Shown here: positions 24,393 to 36,395 of the stretch, in pieces | Layout of the letters: every line of letters begins with the position of its first letter | Position numbering within the stretch: position 1 is the first letter of the stretch | DNA from: Gordionus sp. m RMFG-2023 | Lineage: Eukaryota > Nematomorpha > Gordioida > Chordodea > Parachordodidae | NCBI RefSeq assembly: GCF_954871325.1 | Contig: NC_088775.1 | Coordinates: forward strand, 11,013,561-11,077,560 | Direction: 5' to 3' | Length of the DNA: 64,000 nucleotides | Notes under the pieces: model-generated | Databases searched by the model: none | What the model was told of the DNA's origin: nothing | The model's input: the letters and a program-made list of their open reading frames with translations, nothing else | Program-made: the position numbers and the translations under genes

Positions 24393-25199
24393 TTATATTT
24401 GTGTATAGATGTTTGGTGGCAGTTTTCCTGCACCATATTTTGATATTCTTATTCAAATATCTAAATATGTCTTTAAAAGATTGACTCTCTATGATATGAA
24501 AAGCAATATTATTTTTTATCAAATATCATAGTACTAATTTAAATACAATAAAGATTTTCATCAGCGGATAATTTCCTAGAACCATACAATGTATGTGGTA
24601 TTTTAACACATTCTGTGGATAAGGAATGTGGGTATAATATTATATGTTTTCGCAAATTGGCTAAAAATATAAATAAATTTAGAACTTCATCATTATTTTT
24701 CTCAAATAAATCATCTATTTTTTTGTATTATATTATTAGTAATTATAATATTTGATATTTCCGTGCATTTTAAAAATTAAAAGTATTTAGAAAATTAACA
24801 GCCCTTTTGAAATGCATGTTAATTATGACATAATAAAATATTAAGATTTTTGTATTGTAAAAATAAAAACGAAGTTACAAACAAGGTAAAAAATATATTT
24901 AATTAATAATCAATCGTTACAAAAATTCATAGCCTTAAAGTTTATATGCAGAGACCGACTGGCCATAAGACCAAGTGGCATTTTGCCAACGAGGCTACGG
25001 GAAAATTTGGATTTTTGAGGCTACTCATAAAAAAATGAATAATTTAAATTTCTATACATTATTTTATAATTATTATGTAAACATCGAATTCAATTGTCTT
25101 TAAAATAATTATTTAAAATTCATCAGATTCGCTATATAATTTTAATAAATACAAATATTTAATATTAAATTTTGAGGTAAACATATCTTCTTATAAAAG

Positions 25200-25475
25200 A
25201 TCAGACTAATCGGCAAATTTTAGCCGACTCCAAAACTAACTTAGTCGAGTTTTTGGGTGAAAAAATTCCGGCTAAAACTAATATTAGACATCGGACAAGG
25301 AGTTCAGCTAATCGTCCTCAGCATTATGTAATTAATATAAATAAAATAATTTTAATAAATATAAAGAAATAATAATTAAGGCTTGGCTTAGTCTTGTGAT
25401 GGATGATTAGCCGAACTCCTTAGCCGATTTTTAGCCTAAGTTTAGGATTAACCGCCATACAATATCAGACCACAA
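25200..25475. mobile_element. Palindromic MITE copy in right arm
   Basis: GACAAGGAGTTCAGCTAATC and GATTAGCCGAACTCCTTAGC form the opposed arms, with CGGCAAATTTTAGCCGA at the left. Equivalent to the 18245 element. Confidence 0.55.
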
Positions 25476-25799
25476 TAAAACACTTGGAAATTTTTAAAAT
25501 AAAAATTATGACCATTCATTTAAATTCTATTTGGGAAACTAATTTTATACAATCACTCTTATTATCGGTGCAATATGATTTGTATTATTTACATTTTATA
25601 CTGCTATATGTAATAATTTTAAATATTAAATCAATGATTTAACTGTGCAATTCTTAAAATACGTGATTATGTAATTTTCTAATTTAAAACGTAGTCCAAT
25701 ATAAGAAATAAAAAAACCATATATAATGGGAATAAGCCATATGAGAGGCCTTACCAAAGACCGGATAAAAGAGGGCCAGGAAGTGTTTGGAGGACGTAG

Positions 25800-27076
25800 T
25801 GAGGTAGCTTGAAAAAATTAAATAAAATTGAATCAAAATACAAAATTGATATTTTTTTTTACTAGTTTCTAATTTTTTTATATATTAAAATAAAAATTAC
25901 TTGTTGATTTACTTATGCAATATGTTTTATTGCACAAGGTGCATTATGCTCCATTTTCGGTGTTTCCATAAACCTTTTTTGACACAAAGATCATTGCTAG
26001 ATTTAACGGGATCAAACTTTGATCTATTTAAAAAAAAATCATTTGTACGATTTTAATACGGGTGTCATAAGTATTTATTTTACGTAGCAGGTCAATTCTA
26101 CAAAACTTCTATAGCAAACCCTTTATAGCAAATTTTGTACCGCGAGTTAGCGAAGTCATTACCGCGAAACCTTAAATATATTGCGAGTGCATTCATTTAA
26201 AGAAAAACAACATAGTATAATATTAATTTGCCCAAAAAAGTTCCTTAAATAATAAACGCGTGTCATATCATATGCACTACCCCCCTTCCATGCTAAGATA
26301 TATGTTTTAAGCGTTCATTTGATATCCATGTGGAAATAAATGATAAAATATTAGCTTTTATTTAATACTTATGTAAAATTTTTTCAAAGTCGGCTTTTAC
26401 ACCCCCCCCCCCCTATCAATGAGTTAGATTAAAGAACCTAGAGAGATAATTATATTCAAACAAAAAATATTCTCGCTTTCATTTGATGTCCTTGTCTGAT
26501 ATTTCTTGTAAAAGAAATTTAAATCTCTTCAAACCTTCATATGAGGGCCTAGATAAATGGGTAATTTAAATAACCAAATTATTGACTTCCATTTGATCAC
26601 TTATCCAAATAGTTTTTTGGGGAAAATGTTTAACCCCAACCCTTCATAGCATAATTAATTTTTAAAATCGTGCTTATGCACTTAAAAATAAAAATTCTGG
26701 GCATTATATTATATTTTCTAAGGAAATTAAAATTTTTAATTAGCAAAATCATCTTTTGGGAATTGAGTCATAATTATTTTAAGTTTTAATTCTTAGTAAT
26801 TAAGGGAAAAAAATAATATATGTTGAAGCATTAACCTTCATGTATTGTAATCAAGCATTACAAATCATAAGATTCATAAATATTTTGAAATTGGGAAAAT
26901 CCCTTATTTCACTTATATGTAATTTATTTTCGAATTGCCATTGAAAATTTGATAAAGACTAATGAGTAATAATATATTTAGCTTATAACTCAGTTTTTAG
27001 TTAGTGACTGGCAAAACTGACTGATGAATTTATAAATATAAAGTACTCATCAGACAATAAATATTGTTGCGATCAG
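25800..27076. other. AT-rich stretch, no recognised gene
   Basis: Contains an 11-nt C run near 26401. A block near 26085-26190 (CAGGTCAATTCTA, TATAGCAAACC, ACCGCGAGTTAGCGAAGT) resembles, in reverse, the block at 34845-34985. Confidence 0.4.
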
Positions 27077-27084
27077 ATATCAAT
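27077..27084. repeat. Left 8-bp target-site duplication of large hAT
   Basis: ATATCAAT, repeated exactly at 34580-34587. Confidence 0.9.
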
Positions 27085-27254
27085 CAGAGACCTTCATGGG
27101 CCTTAATTTTATCAGGCCCACCTTAAAAAAGGCCTAGCCCGACCCTCATTTAATATAAAAAAAATACAAGCCCCCAATAAGCTTTAAAAATCCCAATCCC
27201 ATTAAATTATATTATGTATACACTTATGGTGAATACTAATGTAAATATATTTAT

Positions 27255-27617
27255 ATAGTAATTATATATAATATTAAAAAATGATATAAAAAAATTTTAA
27301 TCTATATTTTCAAATTATCATTTAAAAATAATATATTATCAACAATATCATTGTTTAAATTCGTTCTTCTCTCTTCGATAAACTTTCCAATAGTGTTAAA
27401 ACTGTGTTCACTGGAAGCATCTGCTGCTAGAATTGTATGAATTTTCTAGGCTAATCTTGATAATTTTAACAAAATTGTGCTTATTCCACCAATCTAGTAT
27501 ATGATCACCATAATTGATATCCTCCTCCATATGCTTAATATCAAAATATAAATTAACGTCATCAGCATCAGTCTCATTATTAAACATTGTATCATCCTCC
27601 CATGTAGACGTATCCAT
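27255..27617 (-). pseudogene. hAT transposase C-terminal region
   Basis: GDHILDWWNKHNFVKI matches the ILDWWK motif that precedes the hAT dimerisation domain. About 90 bases on, in another frame, ASSEHSFNTIGKFIEERRTN and NNDIVDNILFLND match the conserved ASSERVFS..G and LVFLN blocks. The frame change means this copy would not make an intact C-terminus unless spliced. Confidence 0.8.
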
Positions 27618-27871
27618 TAGTGAGGATGAAGCTAAAAATATTATATGGCTAAAAAGATTTATAAAAAATTTACTCTGGTGATATTCCCCAAAGTATTGAC
27701 ATGCATAATCCCAGATCTGAAAATGTAGCTAAAAATATTATATATATAAAAACATTTATAGAAAAAAAGTTTCTTCTAGCTCTGATAGCATTTCTTAAAG
27801 TATGGAGATGTGCCTCATCCACATCATATATAAGAATAGGTACATTCTGAATAATCTTTCATTATAGCTCT

Positions 27872-30800
27872 TGTTGATATGACCGATTAAAGTTTTCTAA
27901 AATAAATGATTGTTTATTTTATTTTATTTTAAATTAATAATTTAATTTTAATTTTAAAATTTTACATTTTTTTATCAAACTAAAAAATAAGGTTTATATA
28001 ACAATTTTCTTATTAATATATGAAAATTTATATAAAAAAAATCAATCTACACAATTTATAAAAAAATCAATTTATATCAATATAAAAAAAAACAATTTAA
28101 AGGTTAGTATTAATCGGTCATATCAACATTCCACCCTTTAAAAAATGATCTCACTCAGGTTTTTATTGCATGTGAATCTTATCGTGCAGTCTGTCATAAT
28201 CTTGGAAAATGATATTTATTTTGGTTGTGCATATGATTGTTCAAGTCGTTCATAAGTCATTGTAGTCGTTGGCTTGATTCTATCACGTTGGTTTGTTAAT
28301 ATCGTTCTGAGTACGCTGGCTCGTCGTTAAGCTCCGTCATTATCATTGTCAATTTTACAAAATTGTTATTATCACCAATTGTAAAATTATCATTATTAAA
28401 TAGGATTTCGGAATATATGAATAATTAGAGAATCAATCAAATTTGGATGTTAGAATAATAAAAGGATGATAAATCAACAAGATTGTTAGATAGCGTTTTA
28501 TATTAATATTAAATTTTAATTATTTTTATTTTAAATTTTACTCCCTTGTTTTTCAATATAAACAACTTAATATCATAAATTATCTTTAATTTGTTCTTTC
28601 TAAAAAGAATTTTATTTCGCATTCCATATCTAATATATGATTTCCATAATTCTTAAAAACTTTTTTAATTGTTTTACATTTCACAGTTTTATTTAATTTT
28701 TTATCAATTATACAAGTTTTTATTTCATTATTTTCTTTAATGATTATTTCCTTATTTTCTTTAAAGTTTATTTCCTTATTTTCTATAATCACAAATGTTT
28801 CAAATTTTATTATATAATTTATTTCTTTTAATTTATAAGTATCTCTTTCCTTTTGAATTTTGGGTTTTAATTTTTTGATACTAAAAGATATACAATTATA
28901 ATGATAATTTCTTTTATAATAATGTGTTTCTTTATCTAATTTTCTATTTTTATAATAATTTTCATTATTAGATTTACTAAAATTTTTATTAGAACAATTA
29001 TCTTTTATTTCTGTAGCCGATTTATAATTACATAAACACTTTAATATATATAATGTTTCATCATAACTTGAATTTAATTCTCTTGGAAACACTGCTTTCA
29101 TGACTAAATATAATTCATCTGGTAAATTACCTATTAAGCTTAGAGTATTCTTACTATCATGAAATTTTAAATAATCTTCTAACTTGTCAATGGACTTTGT
29201 TTTATTATTATTGTCCCATATAGGTTTATTCATAATTTAGAGATTTATCATTAAAAAATTTTAATTATTCTTCACTTTTTCAAATAAATCATTTCTTACG
29301 TGTTTTTAGAATGATATAAATATTACATTCCAGAACTTTTTTTTATCTAGTTGTCTATGTTCCAGTAGCTAAAATCATATTGTTTGTGGATTTTAGAATA
29401 TTTTGTAAGTCATTATACCCCAATTTTATTTAGTTCACTAATTTGATATATACCTCATCTGGTAGTCTTCTCGTAAAAGAACCTGCTTTTTCTATGTCCG
29501 AGATCTGAGTGTCCTTGAAGATGTCTTCGAATGATTTCCTCGAATATGTAGCGGAACTGCTACCATAAAGTTTTTTTAAATTATCAAACTTAGGCTTATA
29601 TAACAATTTTCATGTTAATCTATAAAAAAATCAATCTACACAATTTATATTAAAAAAAATCAATTTATATAAACATAAAAAAAACAATTTAAAGACTGGT
29701 ATTAATCGGTCATATCAACATTCCACCCTGTTCCGCTACATATTCGAGGAAATCATTCGAAGACATCTTCAAGGACACTCAGATCTCGGACATTGAAAAA
29801 GCAGGTTCCTTTACGAAGACTAACAGATGAGGTATATATCAAATTAGACGAACTAAATAAAATTGGGCTATAATGACTTACAAAATATTCTAAAATCCAC
29901 AGACAATATGATTTTAGCTACTGGAACATAGACAACTAGATAAAAAAAGTTCTGGAATGTAATATTTATATCATTATAAAAACACGTAAGAAATGATTTA
30001 TTTGAAAAAGTGAAGAATAATTAAAAAATTTTAATGATAAATCTCTAAATTATGAATAAACCTATATGGGATAATAATAATAAAACAAAGTCCATTGACA
30101 AGTTTGAAGATTATTTAAAATTTCATGATAGTAAGAATACTCTAAGCTTAATAGGTAATTTATCAGATGAATTATATTTAGTCACGAAAGCAGTGTTTCC
30201 AAGAGAGTTAAATTCAAGTTATGTGAAACATTATATACATTAAAGTGTTTATGTAATTATAAATCGGCTACAGAAATAAAAGAAAATTGTTCTAATAAAA
30301 ATTTTAGAATCTTATGAGAATTATTATAAAAATAGAAAATTAGATAAAGAAACACATTATTATAAACTAAAAGAAATAAATTATATAATAAAATTTGAAA
30401 CATTTGTGATTATAGAAAATAAGGAAATAAACTTTAAAGAAAATAAGGAAATAATCATTAAAGAAAATAATGAAATAAAAACTTGTATAATTGATAAAAA
30501 AATTAAATAAAACTGTGAAATGTAAAACAATTAAAAAAGTTTTTAAGAATATGATATGGAAATCATATATTAGATATGGAAGGCGAAATAAAATTCTTTT
30601 TAAAAACAACAAATTAAAGATAATTTATGGATATTAAAAAGTTGTTTATATTGAAAAACAAGGGAGTAAAATTTAAAATAAAAATAATTAAAATTTAATA
30701 TTAATAATAAATTATTAAAACGCTACAATTGAAGATATTTATAAAAAATAAAAAAACGCTATCTAACAATCTTGTTGATTTATCATCCTTTTATTATTCT

Positions 30801-31345
30801 AACATCCAAATTTGATTGATTCTCTAATTATTCATATATTCCGAAATCCTATTTAATAATGATAATTTTTCAATTGGTGATAATAACAATTTTGTAAAAT
30901 TGACAATGATAATGACGGATCTTAACGACGAGCCAGCGTACTCATCAGAACGATATTAACAAAACGTGATAGAATCAAGCCAACGACTACAATGACTTAT
31001 GAACGACATCATATGCACAACCAAAATAAATATCACTTTCCAAGATTATGACAGACTGCACGATAAGATTCACATGTAATAAAAACCTGAGTGGAGATCA
31101 TTTTTTAAAGGGTGGAATGTTGATATGACCGATTAATACTAACCTTTAAATTGTTTTTTTTATGTTGATATAAATTGATTTTTTTTATATAAATTTTTAT
31201 ATATTAATATGAAAATTGTTATATAAACCTGATTTTTTAGTTTGATACAAAAAATGTAAAATTTTTAAATATATAATATAAAATTAAATTATTAATTTAA
31301 AATAAAATAAACAATCATTTATTTTAGAAAACTTTAGCTCTGATA
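27872..31345. mobile_element. Mirrored pair of LTR-retrotransposon fossils nested in the hAT
   Basis: Fossil. LTR-like blocks of up to about 257 bp with termini TGTTGATATGACCGATTAA lie at 27872-28128 (minus), about 29590-29720 (minus, partial) and 31118-31345 (plus, partial). Purine-rich AAAGGGTGGAA precedes the outer two, as a polypurine tract would. Two internal regions, about 28129-29565 and 29728-31117, are reverse complements of each other. An ORF of 215 codons at 28586-29233 (-) begins MNKPIWDNNNKTKSIDK and may be gag-like. Family within LTR elements not resolved. Broken, with several breaks; the two arms are similar enough to suggest moderate age. Confidence 0.6.
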
Positions 31346-31453
31346 GAATTTTTCACTTTCTAATGCTTTTTTCAAAGTAAGCACTCGTAATTGGCAGAAT
31401 TTTGGAGTTAAAAATTTCAATTTTATGTAGAATATTTAATTGGAATTTAAATA

Positions 31454-31830
31454 TTAAGAATTCAATTTTATAATTTCATTATTATTTCTATATGCATCAC
31501 ATAAAATATTAGACACTGGTAAATTTGTCAATGTTTTATAGATTAATAAAACTTTGGCTAAAGTAGGTCTTGTATCTCCCTCCAGCTCTTTGGTTGTCTG
31601 ATCATAAGGGGTCAACATGCCTATTAAAAATTTCAATCCATTTTTATAGAATTTAGCTTGTCCTCCATATTTCTTTTTTGTAAAGAATCTAAAGTTTCTT
31701 CATTTTGTTCATATATACTTTTGAACATTTGTAATTCCACCTGTTTTAGTATCTTGATAAATTCTTATTATATCCACTTTGCTTAAAAAATCTGGCTAGT
31801 GATTTACATTGAAGAATGAAGTTATATAAT
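31454..31830 (-). pseudogene. hAT transposase middle region
   Basis: The minus strand reads LIGMLTPYDQTTKELEGD then TRPTLAKVLLIYKTLTNL, matching the hAT consensus L-x-P-F-x-x-x-T-x-x-L-S-x-x-x-x-P-T. Upstream in transcription, about 31640-31790, a diverged helical region is also open. Belongs to the 27085-34579 element. Confidence 0.75.
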
Positions 31831-34029
31831 AAGGGTGTGGATATTTGCATAAATTATGGAGAAAAGGTATTTTGCAGAATAGTTATAATAAGATGAGTAG
31901 AATAGTATAACCATTTATATGGTTCTAAAGTCTTTACCAAGTTGCTACCTTGATCAGTGATAAAAGTGAATTTATAAAATGCATCAGAAGCATATCCAAG
32001 TTTAGTAAAATTAGAAACAAGTTATTTGCAAATGTTTTCAATTGTTATCTTCTAAAAAAAGAGAGGTGTACAAAACATATTTTATTAATTTCCATTTAAT
32101 TATGTAGTGAAGAGTAAGTGTCATATAAGTGTATTTTTAAAGTCATCTGTGTATAAATCAGTTGTTGCACTATAAAAAAAATTTATTAAAGCATTTTGTA
32201 TTACTGGGAATATATTTTTGTGCAAATTTTAAGAAATATCATTCATGTTCCTTGATATTGATAGTTATGGAACTTAGCAAAATATATTCATTGAACCAAC
32301 TTCAATAAAATATTGTGCTAAATGTTTAAAACCTTTGCCAGCTATACATTGAAATGGGCAAATATCTACAGCATAAAATTTTATATATCCATTGATAACT
32401 TTCTTTTTTTCATTTGTATATGATGCTTTATCATTTTTAATTGAAAAATAAGATAATTTAATTATAGGATTTGGTTTAAATTTATGCCTTGATAAATGGG
32501 ATGACCCTACTTTATATGAATATGAAAGTATGACTTGACATCTTTTTCATTGGACATATCCAAATTTATTATTATATTGTCTAATATTATAATAAAGGTA
32601 TCCCAGACCTTGCTCTTTAAAGAGCTATCAAATAATTTATATTCTTAAGAATGTAATTTTTTAACTATTTCTTGATTTTTATTCATTATATCTAAAAAAA
32701 TTGAAAATACTGCTATTTATTATAAAGGAGAAGGTCATACGTATAGTTATAGTGAAATAATAAAAGAAGCCAGAACTATCAAAATCATAAAAGATTGCAT
32801 AGAATGCAGATTTATTTGGTGCAAATTGATTGACCAAAATGAGAAAAAATTTATAATGAATTTGGCAATATGATAATAATAAAAAATCAAATTTCTATAA
32901 TTTAAGTATAAGTTCTACTACTATATTAAAGGCCATATCTGGTGAATATAGCTTAGCTATCATCATCAATATGATACTATAGTATACAAAATCTTATTTG
33001 ATATTAATCGAAAAATAATATCTTATTTTTTTTAATAATATAAATGTTAATAATATTAATCATATGTAAAAAAAATCACACAAAATATCAATTAGTTCAC
33101 AAAAAATGAAGCATGTTATGCTACATATTAACAGCTTTCCTAGCCTTCAATCTCATTAGTGTAATATGCAAAGGGAATCTAAATTTACAAATGATGTATA
33201 ATGTATATTTTGACTATTGTAAAGATCATTTCATTACCCTGATATTTTTAAATATTATCTTTGTATACATGCATTTAATTTCTAATTAATCAAGTTTTAT
33301 AAGAACAAAAAAACAATTTTTAATAAAAATATCATGGTATTTTATATAATTAAGTATAGGAACTATTATATACACTCCTTAAATTATAAAAAAAAAGTTA
33401 AGAAAGTATTACCAATATTCAAAACACAGACAATGGATTTTTAAAATAGCTCTGTGGTAAAGTTAAGTGGAGATAATAATCTAATTCTCAGTCAACGATA
33501 TATATATATATACAATGATAAGGTTTTAATATAACTTTAATAAAAAAATTTTTTTTAATAAATTAGATAATTTAAAAAATTAATCAGTCCAAAAATTATA
33601 GATTGATGCATTTTTTTTCGTAACTAATCTATATAAGCAGCTTGATATATATAAAACCATGTTATTGTTAATAAAATAGGATCTATTCAGCTACACCTTT
33701 ATCTCAAAATATAAATACCTTATCAGTAATGTGGGATTGAGGTCTAAATCGCTTAATAAAATTAATCTAATTTATAATTGAGATTATGTTGCCAAATTCA
33801 ATATCAATGATCAACTAAATCCTTCATTAATATGAAAGATCCCTCATAATTTAATTTACTAATTTAATTTAATTTACTAATTTAATTTACTAATTTGATT
33901 TAATTTACTAATTTAATATAATTTAACTTACATTTTTAGTTTTTTCTCGCTTTAGATATGGTGGCCATTTTTTGAATATGTTATTTTGAAGACGTTTTAC
34001 GAGCAATGCTATTTAGTGGTCAACCTAAT

Positions 34030-34370
34030 GTCAAGATTTAATAATATACCCAATCAAATTTCTTAAGCTTTTTATATGCTCAAATATCTTAAGCTTATTG
34101 CTCTTTTTACAAGTTTTTATAAAATTGCAGTTATTTATCTTCAATTAAGCCAAATTTCAGTAAAAGTAACTTTACTATGTGCTTAAATATCTTATTATAT
34201 TGCAGCTTTTTATTGCACAATTTACAAGCTTTTTGCAACTCTTTATCTTCAATTAAGCCAAATTACAGTAAAAAAAGTAGCTACACTTTATAATTCAATA
34301 ATCCATAAATATTAAATTGCAGCTCTTCATTTTCAATTAAACCATATTACAGTAAAAAAAGAAATCTCTT
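34030..34370. repeat. Subterminal tandem repeats of the large hAT
   Basis: CTTCAATTAAGCCAAAT followed by CAGTAAAA occurs three times (about 34138, 34248, 34330) with TTGCAG-pyrimidine blocks between, giving units of about 80-110 bp. A shorter array of AATTTACTAATTTAATTT lies just left at 33848-33927. hAT transposases are known to bind subterminal repeats. Confidence 0.65.
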
Positions 34371-34579
34371 GCTTTTAATTTAAAGGGACCTTTTTGACAG
34401 CCATTTTTGCTTATTTGATTTTTAATATTTTTTTAATAGTAGTAATTGTGGGCTATAACCATCTGTCCTAATAAATATTCTTAAAAATAAGATAAATTTA
34501 AATTTAAAAGGGCACACACCGGCCCAAGTCTACTAGAAAATATATAATTAGACCAATTCCCGATTCATGTAGGTCTCTG

Positions 34580-34587
34580 ATATCAAT
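34580..34587. repeat. Right 8-bp target-site duplication of large hAT
   Basis: ATATCAAT, identical to 27077-27084. Confidence 0.9.
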
Positions 34588-34985
34588 ATAGCCAGTATTA
34601 ATTAAAGTTTAACTAATGAACTCAATGATAAATATATTAATCCCGAGTCCCTTGTTGCTCTCTTTAAGACCTCAAGGAAAAACATAGGAGAGGATAGCAA
34701 GAAAATTTCATTCTTTTAAAACCAAATTTTATTAATCATTATATGAATTTATTAAGGTTAAAAGAAAATTTAAAACTCTAATCAATCTTGATCCAATTTG
34801 TAAAAAAATATTATTCGAAATAAAATAGTAACTATCAAAATTATCATGGAATTGACCTCGCTATATCATCACGAAATGGTTTTCATTAGATTATATACCT
34901 GATAATGAATTCGCTATTAAAAGTTCGCTGTAATGTATTCGCAGATAAAAAATTCGCGATTAAAATTTAGTTGTAAACGTTACGC

Positions 34986-35592
34986 CAGTGACGAAGCTTC
35001 AATAGAAGCAAGGGAGAGAAAAAAAAATTTATATTATATTTTTTTCTTTACTTTTTTTAAATAAAAATTTTTTTCTTTTTTTTAAGCATTAATATATCTT
35101 TAATAATTGTAATCATATTATTGAAAATTTATTAAGATTATCAGAGCTGTATAAAAGGTATCTATATACTATTTAATGTGTATCTGTATTTGTTTATAGA
35201 TACTTTTATACATTTTAATATCATGCAAAGGAATTTAATCCTTGCTAAGCCATGATGTCCATAAATTATAAACAATACCATTGATGGAAAAAATTATTTT
35301 AAACAAATAAATTTATTTAGAATTTTGTAAAATAATTTTATAGATATTCTGCTAACTTTTAAATAAATTTTAAGTTTAATGTAAATTTTTTTATTTTAAA
35401 TTTTAGATTTTCGATTGAAAAAAAAACTTATTAAAAAATTTAAAATCTAGCAATAACTTTTATAATTTAAATCATTTAACTCAAAAACAAAGACGAATTC
35501 TACTTATTTATAAATTTTAATTTTTTTATGGTTTGAAAAAAATAAAAATTTTTGATTGCTTCTCTATTAGTAAACTTGACGCTTCGTCACTG
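34986..35592. mobile_element. hAT-type non-autonomous element (CAGTGACGAAGC ends)
   Basis: Left end CAGTGACGAAGCTTCAA, right end reversed CAGTGACGAAGCGTCAA, 607 bp. Flanks CGTTACGC and AGTTAGGC agree at 6 of 8. No coding sequence; the interior is nearly pure A/T. Confidence 0.75.
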
Positions 35593-35715
35593 AGTTAGGC
35601 AAAATAGACATGGAATTATATTTTTAAATAATTACACCGGCATGATTTTATATTAAAAGAATTAAAAATCTAAAATTCTTCAAAATTTTAGAGATCTAAA
35701 AAAATATAAATATGG

Positions 35716-35860
35716 CAGTGGCGTCACTATGGGGGCTCGTAGGGGCTCGAGTCGAAGAATTTAAATAGCCCCCTGAAGCAAACATTTTTTTAATGGCTCC
35801 TTAATATCCCATTGAAGTAAAAATAAATTGTTTTGATTGCCTCCTGATTAAATGATACTA
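35716..35860. mobile_element. Left-end fragment of the GCGTCAC hAT MITE
   Basis: CAGTGGCGTCACTATGGGGG then AGGGGCTCGAGTC match the 4596 element (CAGTAGCGTCACTGG, AGGGGCTCGAGCC). The right end is not evident. Confidence 0.5.
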
Positions 35861-36395
35861 TTTTAATTTTTAGATTAGATTAATACTTATAAATTATATT
35901 TTCACTGTCAGCTTGCAATCAAATCCTATGTTTAAAATAGAATATCAATACCACTCACTAAATATTAGTTTAGCATTAACAGTTGAAGCTTAATTAACTT
36001 TTATAATTTAACTTATACATAACCCTAAGTAAATAAATTTAATCATTTATTAATTAAAATTAACAAATTTAATATTGTAATTAGCCGAGTAAAATAACTA
36101 ATCAACTATATTATTCATTTTTAAATTTAATTACCATGCCTCTTCCTAAAATAATTTCAAGGTCCAAAGTATAGGAAATTTTTTATAAAAAGGTAGACAT
36201 ATAGTTTATAATCCCCTATTATATATAATTGCTTAAAATATTAGGTAAAATGTCACTTTTACAGACGTATTTGACAGTTATATAATATATTACATTTAAT
36301 ATTTCAATAAATTTTACTAATAAATGCTTTTGATAATGAATATAAGTAACAATTTACATTCAATTCTTTAACGCTATAATTTATTTAAAAATATT

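Larger units (their letters stand above)
23880..25790 (-). repeat. Right arm of the large inverted repeat
   Basis: Reverse complement of the 17880-20160 arm, with indels. Landmarks in order: TTAAGTGGAGGTTGTAGGAT (reversed), hAT transposase on the minus strand, the CTCGTTGGCAAAATG block, a palindromic MITE and GGATAAAAGAGGGCC near 25764. It lacks the internal duplication of the left arm. Confidence 0.75.
27085..34579 (-). mobile_element. 7.5-kb hAT transposon with nested insertions
   Basis: Terminal inverted repeats CAGAGACCTTCATG (left) and its near-complement CATGTAGGTCTCTG (right), flanked by perfect ATATCAAT octamers. The G/C-rich subterminal strings (GGGCCTTAATTTTATCAGGC; right side CCGGCCCAAG) recur in relatives at 47863 and 53600. 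The minus strand carries transposase pieces: FLIGMLTPYDQTTKELEGD near 31580 and the C-terminal dimerisation region near 27310-27510 (HILDWWNKHN, ASSEHSFNTIGKFIEERRTN, NILFLNDNLK). Coding is split and degraded, so the copy is probably inactive. A mirrored LTR-element fossil occupies 27872-31345. Confidence 0.88.

Noticed and set aside
30367-30612. Phe/Ile/Tyr-rich ORF on the minus strand
   Set aside because: Antisense of the right arm of the mirrored fossil; composition typical of reversed Lys/Asn-rich coding.
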